Of a DNA stretch of 64,000 nt, positions 41,086 to 49,701 are shown piece by piece; position 1 is the stretch's first letter; each line of letters opens with the position of its first letter. The translations under genes were made by a program, and so were the position numbers. The stretch comes from Gallionella capsiferriformans ES-2 (GTDB lineage: Bacteria; Pseudomonadota; Gammaproteobacteria; Burkholderiales; Gallionellaceae). A model generated the notes under the pieces. It searched no databases. It saw only the letters and a list, made by a program, of their open reading frames with translations, and was not told where the DNA came from. The stretch covers positions 1,612,001-1,676,000 of the forward strand of contig NC_014394.1 in NCBI RefSeq assembly GCF_000145255.1. The letters run 5' to 3'.

Positions 41086-44000
41086 ATGAATAACATGAAA
41101 AACCGCGAAATTTTCGACAAGGATGTTGATGCTTTTTCACTGGAAAACCAGGGCGTTGCCAAAGTTGATGAAGCGTTAGACGATCAGCAACGCCAGACAC
41201 TCCGCTTTGAGTTAGAAACATTTGTTTGCAAGGGGCATTACGAAGAAGGACTGCGCCGCATCTTAGAGTCCTTTGTCGAAACGTTGCGCAAAGGGCAAGA
41301 AGCGCCTGCCGCGTGGGTATCTGGCTTCTTTGGTAGTGGTAAATCGCACCTAGTCAAAATGGCCCGTGCCTTATGGACCAATGAACCGTTTGATGATGGT
41401 CGCACCCCGCGCGATATTGCCCATCTACCGGTTTCTGTAGCCGATGCCCTCAAAGAGCTTGATACGCTGGCGCGTCAGCGTAAAACCACCATGCGTGCTG
41501 CTTCCGGCACTTTGAGCCAAGGTGAAGGCGATAGCATCCGAAAAGCCGTACTTGGAATTGTGTTCAAAGCCATGGGGCTGCCAGCAAAATATGACGAGGC
41601 TCGCACACTACTATGGTTACGAAACGAAGGAATTGAGCAGGCAGTGCGTGACACTTTGCATGGCAAAGGCCGTGGCCTGGAACGAGAACTTCAAGACCTT
41701 TATGTTTCATCACACCTGCATGATGCAATTCTGACTGCGAAACCTTCTTTGGCGCGTGACGCCTTTGACTTAGGGGACAAGCTAGAAAATCAGTTTTCTT
41801 CCAAGGGAGACATCGACCAAAATCACTTTCTCAAATACTTCCGTGAAGCAATTTGTGGCAATGACGAATTTCCAGTATTTCTGCTAGTTCTTGATGAACT
41901 TCAGCAATATATCGGCACGGATGCCGCAGGTAATGATCGCGCATTACGAGTGCAGGAAGTTTTGCAAAGTCTATCGGCCAATGTAAATGGCCGTGTCTTA
42001 GTGATTGCAACAGGACAAAGTGCTCTGTCTGGCCTAAATACTTTATCCAAGCTATTAGGACGTTTTCCAATTCCCGTTCAACTATCGGATTCCGACGTTG
42101 AAGAGGTGCTGCGTGAAACGGTTCTCAAAAAGAAGGCATCTGCAAGCGCTCCGTTGTCAGCACTGTTTAGCTCCGGCGGCTGCTTGGGCGAAGTGTCAGC
42201 ACATCTTCACAGCAGTCTCTTCGCGCATCGCCGAGAAGATGAAGCAATTCTCGCATCAAGCTACCCCCTACTCCCCACCCGCCAGCGCTTGTGGGAAAGG
42301 GTGCTGGCCACAACTGACACCACTGGAACAGGCGTGCAGTTGAGATCACAACTGCGTCTTGCATTTGATGCAGTGCGTAAAAGTAAAGATGCGCCGCTGG
42401 GCCATATTGTCGGCGGCGATTTTATTTACGACGAAATTCGTATGAGGCTTCGTCAATCCAGCCAAATCAGCACTGAGACTGCAAATGCAATCGACAACCT
42501 TGATGGAAAAAATGCCCCTCACGCCAAGCTAAAAGCACGCGTGCTCAAAGCGGTTTTTTTACTGACCCGAATTACCAACAACTCCGCGCAAGACACAGGC
42601 CTTCTTACCGACGCTCAAACCGTTGCAGACGTATTGGTCGACAACCTAACCACTCCCAGTTCGACATTACGAAGTGACGTTCGCACGGCACTTGATGAGC
42701 TAGTTGAAAAAGACCACTTGTTGATGCGCATATCTACCGGTGCAATTCAAGAATTCAGACTGCAAACAAAAGAGAGCGCAGACTGGTTTGCATATCAACG
42801 CGGCGAAGAAGATGCATTGCGGAGTGATCCTTCTGCATATGAAAGTAAAATTCGCGAACAATTAATGCAACTAGCCAGCGAACAAGTTCGCAAGCAACCC
42901 ATTCCGCAAGGCGTCAGCCGCGAAATCCGCCGCCTGAAACTACATACCGATCCCATCACCGCACCCAAAGAAGACGATGGCGTTCCCGTTTGGTTACGTT
43001 CCGACCTAGATGGCACGCAGGCAAAGGAGGTATTGACGGACGCTGCGCGCGCCGGCCTTGACTCCGCCATCGTGTTTGGCCATGTAGCGTTACCTAAAAA
43101 AGATGAGCTAGTACGTGCCATCATCAGTCGCGAAGCTGCCGAGCGCACGCTGGGCCATTTTGGCGAACCCCAGACGCCAGAAGGTCAAGAAGCCCGTAAT
43201 GCGCTGTTGAAACAAAAAAATGATGCCGATGGTCGCGTCAATGATCTGATTAAGGAAGCACTTTCTCAAGCTCAAATCATTCAAGGTGGCGGGCAAATTA
43301 TCGAAGATGGTGCTGGCCTAGATGATCGACTGAGAAAAGCTGGTAGTGACGGTGCTGCACGCCTCTATCGAAACTTCAATCTGGCAGATTTTACTGGCTG
43401 GGATAAAGCTTATATTGCAGCGGATAAAGGATTGGTCAACGCATTGGAAAGTATCGGTCACTCTGGTGCTGCGGAGAATCATCCCGCAGCACAGGAAATT
43501 ATGACTCGAATTGGCTCCGCCACTCTCAATGGCAGCAAAATTCGTACAGAATTTATGGGCGCTCCTTATGGTTGGTCAAAAGATGCTGTGGATACACTAT
43601 TGGCTGTGTTGTTTGCCTGCGGCCAGTTAAGAGTCGTAAATGCGGGAGGATCCCTTTGGCCTGCTGGTAAGTTTATTAGCCGTGATGTCTCCACCAGCAA
43701 TTTCTCGCGTGAAAATGCGCCTATTTCCAACGAAGAAAAACGTGCCATTGCCCGCCTGGTGAAATGCAGGCCGGATGAGGCGGAGATACGCGCACCGGAA
43801 TTTGTCAGCAAGCTAAAAGATACGCAGGTTCGAGCCACCGGTGCCGCTCCTCGCCCGGAAGCAAAACCCAATGCGCTCATCGACGAGCTTTCCACCATCT
43901 CGGGCCGTGATCTCGTCAAACGTCTCGCAGAAGAAGAAACAGCAGCGTCCGAACTGCTTAATGCGCTTGAAGCTCAAGCCGCCAAAATCACCAAGCGAGA

Positions 44001-44571
44001 ACCGGCCTGGCTGCAACTTAATGACTTAATCCGGCATCTGCCGGGTATGCCAGAGCATAGCGTGATTGCCACTGAACGCGATGCTATACGAGATGCTCGC
44101 CTACTACTTGATGATCCAGATAAAGTTGAACCCTTAGTTAATCGTGCGGCTGATGTGCTGCGAGGCGCACTCAATACTGCTTATGCTGTTTATCACAGCG
44201 AATATACAGCCTGCACCAAAGAAATTGAAAATGCAGCCGAGTGGGCAAGATTGGCCCCCGAAGACCGTGCAGCAATTTTACGCGAGGCTCAACTTTCAAC
44301 ACCTGAACAGGCACCCAGAGTCGGTACGCTTTTTGAACTTTTGGAATCACTCAATAAATGCTCTCCACAACGCTGGGCAGAAAGACGAGATGCCTCGCGT
44401 GGTCAGCTGAGCCGCGCACTAACATTGGCAGCACAAAAACTGGAGCCCACTGTCCAGCCAATTGCAGCACCTCGACGAATCTTACGTTCCGAGGCAGATC
44501 TCGATACCTGGCTGGCCGAAGTAAGGAAAAGCGTTCTGGAAAAGCTGCCGGGTGGACCTGTTCAAATTTAA
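41086..44571 (+). CDS. brxC: BREX ATPase BrxC/PglY
   Basis: 1161 residues, normal for BrxC. Walker A GFFGSGKSHLVK at ~81-92; Walker B FLLVLDELQQYIG near ~262. The region after 600 is long and helical with several coiled-coil stretches. BrxC is a large AAA-type ATPase that forms part of the core BREX complex with PglX and PglZ. It ends before a 160-base operator-like gap that separates it from hipB. Confidence 0.93.
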   Translation: MNNMKNREIFDKDVDAFSLENQGVAKVDEALDDQQRQTLRFELETFVCKGHYEEGLRRILESFVETLRKGQEAPAAWVSGFFGSGKSHLVKMARALWTNEPFDDGRTPRDIAHLPVSVADALKELDTLARQRKTTMRAASGTLSQGEGDSIRKAVLGIVFKAMGLPAKYDEARTLLWLRNEGIEQAVRDTLHGKGRGLERELQDLYVSSHLHDAILTAKPSLARDAFDLGDKLENQFSSKGDIDQNHFLKYFREAICGNDEFPVFLLVLDELQQYIGTDAAGNDRALRVQEVLQSLSANVNGRVLVIATGQSALSGLNTLSKLLGRFPIPVQLSDSDVEEVLRETVLKKKASASAPLSALFSSGGCLGEVSAHLHSSLFAHRREDEAILASSYPLLPTRQRLWERVLATTDTTGTGVQLRSQLRLAFDAVRKSKDAPLGHIVGGDFIYDEIRMRLRQSSQISTETANAIDNLDGKNAPHAKLKARVLKAVFLLTRITNNSAQDTGLLTDAQTVADVLVDNLTTPSSTLRSDVRTALDELVEKDHLLMRISTGAIQEFRLQTKESADWFAYQRGEEDALRSDPSAYESKIREQLMQLASEQVRKQPIPQGVSREIRRLKLHTDPITAPKEDDGVPVWLRSDLDGTQAKEVLTDAARAGLDSAIVFGHVALPKKDELVRAIISREAAERTLGHFGEPQTPEGQEARNALLKQKNDADGRVNDLIKEALSQAQIIQGGGQIIEDGAGLDDRLRKAGSDGAARLYRNFNLADFTGWDKAYIAADKGLVNALESIGHSGAAENHPAAQEIMTRIGSATLNGSKIRTEFMGAPYGWSKDAVDTLLAVLFACGQLRVVNAGGSLWPAGKFISRDVSTSNFSRENAPISNEEKRAIARLVKCRPDEAEIRAPEFVSKLKDTQVRATGAAPRPEAKPNALIDELSTISGRDLVKRLAEEETAASELLNALEAQAAKITKREPAWLQLNDLIRHLPGMPEHSVIATERDAIRDARLLLDDPDKVEPLVNRAADVLRGALNTAYAVYHSEYTACTKEIENAAEWARLAPEDRAAILREAQLSTPEQAPRVGTLFELLESLNKCSPQRWAERRDASRGQLSRALTLAAQKLEPTVQPIAAPRRILRSEADLDTWLAEVRKSVLEKLPGGPVQI

Positions 44572-44578
44572 TTATATA

Positions 44579-44731
44579 ACCAGCACATAATTGCCGATTA
44601 CTATTGATTAATTACATTAACCAGCACGAAATAGCCGCTTAATTAATCAATAAATTATCACTACAGAGTGTTTCGGCATATAATGACCGCTTAACGGTAT
44701 CAAGACTAATTAACTGGTACATAATGACCGC
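44579..44731. promoter_or_regulatory. Four operator-like repeats before hipB
   Basis: Copies: ACCAGCACATAATTGCCG (44579-44596), ACCAGCACGAAATAGCCGC (44620-44638), GCATATAATGACCGC (44676-44690) and ACTGGTACATAATGACCGC (44713-44731). The last one ends exactly at the hipB ATG. HipB-type repressors bind such repeated sites in their own promoter. No Shine-Dalgarno precedes the ATG, so translation may be leaderless or weak. Confidence 0.75.
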
Positions 44732-45055
44732 ATGAGCGAACTAATCTTTAATACACCAGAAGAACTCCAAATCGTACTTGGGGAACGGTTACGTCGGTTA
44801 CGCCTTAATCGTAACCTGGATCAGTGCACCACAGCTGAAAAGGCGGGGATCTCTGAAAAAGCCCTGCGCAACCTTGAGTCTGGTCGCGGCTCAACGGTCG
44901 CCACCTTGTTGCGTGTATTGAAGGCGCTCGAATATCTTCAGGGAATTGACATGCTCGCGCCTGAAATTAGCGTCAACCCCCTCGACTTATTGCGCCAACC
45001 CAAAGCGCCGCAACGTGCACGGCGTTCAATTAAGCCTCCGAAGGAAAGTCAATGA
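44732..45055 (+). CDS. hipB: HipB-like XRE-family antitoxin/repressor
   Basis: 107 residues. An XRE helix-turn-helix at ~15-70 (LGERLRRLRLNRNLDQCTTA, then AGISEKALRNLESGRGSTVA) is followed by a basic tail. Pairs with hipA, which it overlaps by four bases (ATGA). HipB neutralises HipA and represses the operon. Confidence 0.88.
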   Translation: MSELIFNTPEELQIVLGERLRRLRLNRNLDQCTTAEKAGISEKALRNLESGRGSTVATLLRVLKALEYLQGIDMLAPEISVNPLDLLRQPKAPQRARRSIKPPKESQ

Positions 45056-46341
45056 GCACCCCGGTCATCGAAGTACGTATTTGGGGCAAGCGTGTTGGCG
45101 CGGTGGCACCAGACCCACGCCTGGGTTGCTACGTATTTGCTTACGACCCCAGCTGGCGACGTCGCGGAATCGAATTGGCGCCAATCACCATGCCGTTAGC
45201 GGACACTCAATCCACTTTTGCATTCCCTAATCTCGCCGAACCAAGCTACAAGCGACTCCCAGGATTGCTCGCTGACGCACTACCTGATGACTTCGGAAAT
45301 GCACTCATCGATGCATGGATGACAAACAAAGGTATTGAAAAACGTGCCATCACCACGCTCGACCGTTTAGCCTATATGGGCAAGCGTGGCATGGGTGCAC
45401 TGGAATTCAAACCTGCACGCGGCGCTCACCGCGAAAGTGCTGAACCCCTGGAGATGAAAAGTCTGGTGGAAGCAGCTCGCATGGTCATAAATGGCGATCT
45501 ATCAGGCGACGTAGAAGCACAGGCCGCACTTGCCAATATTATTCGGGTTGGTACTTCTGCTGGTGGCGCGCGCGCAAAAGCGGTCGTCACCTGGAATCCG
45601 AAGAGCAACCAAATTCGCAGCGGCCAGTTTGATGCTGCTCCCGGTTTCGAGCACTGGCTGCTCAAATTTGATGGGATTGGCAAGGATTCTGAACTGGGTG
45701 GAAGCGCAGATTATGGACGCATTGAATACGCCTACTATTTGATGGCGAAAGCTGCCGGCATCACAATGTCTCCCAGCCGGTTATTGGAAGAAAATGGCCG
45801 TGCTCACTTCATGACACACCGCTTCGACCGGGAAGCAAATGAAAACAGCACCATCAAACATCATATACAGACGCTCTGCGCCATGGATCACCTCGACTAC
45901 AAGCAACGAGCCACCCATGCATATGCACAGCTATTCATGGTCATCGCCAGACTGAAGCTCGGTGATGAAGCCATCCGTCAGGCTTTCCGCCGTATGGCCT
46001 TTAACGTGATGGCAAAAAACTGCGACGATCACACCAAAAATTTCGCTTTCCGCTTAAAGCAAGGTGAATCATGGGAGCTTGCCCCGGCCTACGACGTAAC
46101 CCATGCCTACAACCCACATGGCGAATGGACTTACCAACATCTGATGAGTGTCAACGGTAAATTTAGCGGGATTACGCGCGCAGATTTGCTGATTGAAGCC
46201 GAACGCTTTGGTGTCCGTCGCGCTCAGGATTTGCTGAATGATGTGCGTGCAGCCCTGGATAGCTGGCAGAAATTTGCCATTGAAGCGGGTTTGAACACCT
46301 CAACTGCAAACGCCATTGCTGCTGACTTTGAACTAATTTGA
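45052..46341 (+). CDS. hipA: HipA-family serine/threonine kinase toxin
   Basis: 429 residues, normal HipA length. N-terminal lobe with FAFPNLAEPSYKRLPGLLAD; kinase features EHWLLKFDG (ATP-binding Lys), HFMTHRFDRE, catalytic MAKNCDDHTKNFAF (Asp-x-x-x-Asn loop) and metal-binding WELAPAYDVTHAY. HipA phosphorylates GltX or related targets and causes growth arrest. Located inside the BREX operon, between brxC and pglX; 15 bases separate it from pglX, so pglX may depend on the hip promoter. Confidence 0.9.
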   Translation: MSTPVIEVRIWGKRVGAVAPDPRLGCYVFAYDPSWRRRGIELAPITMPLADTQSTFAFPNLAEPSYKRLPGLLADALPDDFGNALIDAWMTNKGIEKRAITTLDRLAYMGKRGMGALEFKPARGAHRESAEPLEMKSLVEAARMVINGDLSGDVEAQAALANIIRVGTSAGGARAKAVVTWNPKSNQIRSGQFDAAPGFEHWLLKFDGIGKDSELGGSADYGRIEYAYYLMAKAAGITMSPSRLLEENGRAHFMTHRFDREANENSTIKHHIQTLCAMDHLDYKQRATHAYAQLFMVIARLKLGDEAIRQAFRRMAFNVMAKNCDDHTKNFAFRLKQGESWELAPAYDVTHAYNPHGEWTYQHLMSVNGKFSGITRADLLIEAERFGVRRAQDLLNDVRAALDSWQKFAIEAGLNTSTANAIAADFELI

Positions 46342-46356
46342 AATCGAATCTAAACA

Positions 46357-49300
46357 ATGAAAATAGCCCTCGCACGCGAACACCGTAAAACATTGGAAAC
46401 CGTGATCGGCCAGGCGCGTGTAGCTGCCGAGTCAGGTGCTATCAAAGCGCTACAAGCGCTTGCGGTCGGTGCGAAGGAAGTGCCATCGCATTTTACTGAT
46501 ACACAGAAAAAGTTACGTGTGCGATTGCGTGCGCACGGTCGGCAATTGGGCGATGTGCTGCGCCCGGATGACACTCAAGCCGTTGATCATCTCATCACCG
46601 AAGTTGCCTACGAACACTGGCACCGCATGCTGTTCGCCCGCTTTCTGGCGGAGAGCAATTTGCTCATGCACCCGCATGGCTATCCGGTCTCCCTGCAAGA
46701 TTGCAAGGAAGATGCGGCCACCATGGAACCACCGGCACGCAGTGAATGGGAAGTCGCCGGTCGCTATGCCTCGGCCATGCTTCCCAACGTATTTCGTCCT
46801 GATACACCTACGCTGGCGCTGGAACTTCCTTTGGAAACCGAACAGGCGCTGGAAGCACTGTTAAACAAATTGCCCGCTACCGTATTCCAGGCCGATGACA
46901 GCTTGGGTTGGAGCTACCAGTTCTGGCAAGCGCCGAAAAAAGAAGAAGTGCAGCGGCAAATGAAGCAGGCAGGCACCAAGGTTGGGGCGGATGAATTGCC
47001 CGCCGTCACCCAATTATTTACCGAGCAGTACATGGTGGCCTTTTTGCTGGAGAATTCCCTCGGCGGCTGGTGGCGGGGTCGGCACCCCGGCAAACCGCTG
47101 CCGATTGAAATGCCCTACCTGCGCACCATAGAAGATGGCACTCCCGCTGCCGGTACGTTCGCCGCATGGCCTGACACCCTGGCCGATTTTAAATTGCTTG
47201 ACCCAAGCTGCGGCTCCGGCCATTTTACGGTTTCGGCGCTGTATTACTTGGTGCCACTACGCGTGGCGAGCGAAACAATCAGTGTGCGTGATGCTGTGGA
47301 CAAAGTGCTAGCTGACAATCTGCACGGACTGGAACTTGACGCCCGTTGTGTAGAAATCGCCGCTTTCGCGCTGGCACTGGCCGCCTGGCGTTACCCTGAT
47401 GAAACTGGCAAACCGCTGGGTCATCGACCATTGCCGCGCCTCAATATTGCCTGTTGCGGTGTTGCCCCACGCACACCAAAAGCGACGTGGCTCAAGCTGG
47501 CCAATGGAGATAGGCAGCTCGAACATGGCATGGAAGCGCTGTATGCGCTGTATCAAAAAGCGCCTGAACTGGGCAGCCTGATCGATCCTTCGGCGGTGAC
47601 ACGCGGAGATTTGGTGGATGCCAACTGGGATGAACTGCAAGTCTTGATGGAAAAAGCGCTTGCCAACTCAAGCGGCGATGAAGCGGAAGTTGAAGCCCGC
47701 GTTGCCGCACAAGGCATGGCGTTCACCACCCGCATCCTCAGTCGGCGCTACCATCTGGTCATTACCAATCCGCCGTATCTTGGATCGGGACAGCACGGGC
47801 CGGTACTCAAGGATTTTTGCGAGGAGCACTACAAAGCAGCCAAGGGCGATCTCGCCAATGTGTTTCTTGACCGCTGCCTGAAGCTCTGCCTCCCCGGTGG
47901 CGTGGTGCAATTCGTCATGCCGCAAAACTGGCTGTTTCTCAAGACCTACAAGGCGCAACGCGAGTATCTACTTAGACTCGAAACCTGGAACATGGCTGCC
48001 TTGCTAGGCCCTAAGGGCTTTGATACCCCGATGTGGGATTTCAATGTCCAGTTGGTTACGCTAACGCACTCGACGCCACCCGCTAACCATTCCTTTTATG
48101 GACTGGATGCTAGCGAAGGGAAAACGCCTGAAGATAAATCTGGATTGCTGATCAGCACAACAGGTATATCTGTTGACCAGCAATCACAATTTAACAATCC
48201 AGATTTCCGAATAGTAATCGGATCGAGTGCGAATAGTGATTTGCTACAAACGATAGCTTCATCCAACGCTGGCATGCTCACTGGTGACGGAAATTATTTC
48301 TGTCGTTATTTCTGGGAACCAAAGAGCGTCCACCCAGATTGGGAATTAATGCAAAGCACTGTTAGTAAAACGACACCTCATGGCGGACGGTCGCAAGTTG
48401 TTTTATGGGAGAACGGATCCGGACAGCTATTCAAATATGCTGACAGCGTTAAGCATCTCAATACGGCCGTACAGCGGTGGAGAAGTGGTCAGCAGGTATG
48501 GGGAAAAAAAGGGGTTGTCGTAAGCTCAATGGGAAGCTTGGAATGCACCCTTTATTCTGGCGACAGGTTCGATAACAATGTTGGCGTAATTACTCCAACT
48601 AATCCCTCACACCTAGCTGCGATTTGGGCATTCTGTTCTTCATCACAATTTTCAACTGAAGTTAGGAAGATTGACCAAAAGATCAACGTAACAGCGGCCA
48701 CATTTGCAAAAGTTCCCTTTGACATCGTCCACTGGCAAAAAGTCGCCGCCGAGCGTTATCCAAAAGGCTTACCTAAACCTTATTCCGACGACCCAACCCA
48801 GTGGATTTTCCACGGCCATCCCAAGCCCGCGACTGCCCCGCTGCAAGTCGCAATTGCCCGTCTACTCGGTTATCGCTGGCCAGCAGAATTCGATGCTGAA
48901 ATGGAACTTTCGGACGAAGCGCGTAATTGGATTAGCCGTTGTGCCGAATTCTATGATCTCACCGACGATGATGGCATCGTCTGTCTACCCGCCGTGCGTG
49001 GCGAGCCTGCGGCAATTGATCGCTTACGCGCCTTGCTGGCCCGTGCTTTCGGTGCCGACTGGTCTGCCGCCCGTGAAGCGCAATTGCTCACGGATGCGGG
49101 ATGCGACGGTATGCCGCTGGTGCAATGGCTGCGCGATAAATACTTTGAACAGCACATTGCCCGTTTTGGCAAACGTCCGTTCATCTGGCATGTGTGGGAT
49201 GGTCACAAGGAAGGTTTCTCGGCGCTGATCAATTACCACCAACTCACCCATGAAAAGCTCACTACGCTGATTCACCTTTACTTGGGCGACTGGATCACTC

Positions 49301-49701
49301 AGCAGAAACGCGCCGTTGATGCTGGGATTACCGATGCCGTGCTCAAGCTGGCAAAGGCCGAAGCGCTGAAAGTGAAACTGGAAGCCATCCTCACCGGCGA
49401 ACCGCCTTATGACATTTTCGTGCGCTGGAAGCAGGAACATCTACTGCCACTCGGTTGGGAGCCAGATATCAACGACGGTGTGCGCATGAATATCCGTCCC
49501 TTCGTTGCAGCAGAAGTATTACGTATCCCACGCGCCAAACTCGGCATCAAATGGGAAGCCGACCGGGGCAAGGATGTGCCCAGTGCGCCCTGGTACAAAC
49601 TCGGCCCGCAATACGGCGAGCCGGAAGGCACCCGCATCAACGATCACCACACCACGCTGACTGAAAAGCAAGCGGCAAGAAACAAAGCGGGGAGCAAATG
49701 A
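46357..49701 (+). CDS. pglX: BREX adenine-N6 methyltransferase PglX
   Basis: 1114 residues. Gamma-class N6-adenine methyltransferase motifs: LLDPSCGSGHFTV (SAM-binding motif I, ~282-294) and LVITNPPYLGSGQHG (catalytic NPPY, ~467-481). The N-terminal helical region and C-terminal target-recognition region flank the methylase core. PglX methylates one adenine of a non-palindromic site to mark self DNA. Its stop overlaps the pglZ start (ATGA). Confidence 0.95.
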   Translation: MKIALAREHRKTLETVIGQARVAAESGAIKALQALAVGAKEVPSHFTDTQKKLRVRLRAHGRQLGDVLRPDDTQAVDHLITEVAYEHWHRMLFARFLAESNLLMHPHGYPVSLQDCKEDAATMEPPARSEWEVAGRYASAMLPNVFRPDTPTLALELPLETEQALEALLNKLPATVFQADDSLGWSYQFWQAPKKEEVQRQMKQAGTKVGADELPAVTQLFTEQYMVAFLLENSLGGWWRGRHPGKPLPIEMPYLRTIEDGTPAAGTFAAWPDTLADFKLLDPSCGSGHFTVSALYYLVPLRVASETISVRDAVDKVLADNLHGLELDARCVEIAAFALALAAWRYPDETGKPLGHRPLPRLNIACCGVAPRTPKATWLKLANGDRQLEHGMEALYALYQKAPELGSLIDPSAVTRGDLVDANWDELQVLMEKALANSSGDEAEVEARVAAQGMAFTTRILSRRYHLVITNPPYLGSGQHGPVLKDFCEEHYKAAKGDLANVFLDRCLKLCLPGGVVQFVMPQNWLFLKTYKAQREYLLRLETWNMAALLGPKGFDTPMWDFNVQLVTLTHSTPPANHSFYGLDASEGKTPEDKSGLLISTTGISVDQQSQFNNPDFRIVIGSSANSDLLQTIASSNAGMLTGDGNYFCRYFWEPKSVHPDWELMQSTVSKTTPHGGRSQVVLWENGSGQLFKYADSVKHLNTAVQRWRSGQQVWGKKGVVVSSMGSLECTLYSGDRFDNNVGVITPTNPSHLAAIWAFCSSSQFSTEVRKIDQKINVTAATFAKVPFDIVHWQKVAAERYPKGLPKPYSDDPTQWIFHGHPKPATAPLQVAIARLLGYRWPAEFDAEMELSDEARNWISRCAEFYDLTDDDGIVCLPAVRGEPAAIDRLRALLARAFGADWSAAREAQLLTDAGCDGMPLVQWLRDKYFEQHIARFGKRPFIWHVWDGHKEGFSALINYHQLTHEKLTTLIHLYLGDWITQQKRAVDAGITDAVLKLAKAEALKVKLEAILTGEPPYDIFVRWKQEHLLPLGWEPDINDGVRMNIRPFVAAEVLRIPRAKLGIKWEADRGKDVPSAPWYKLGPQYGEPEGTRINDHHTTLTEKQAARNKAGSK

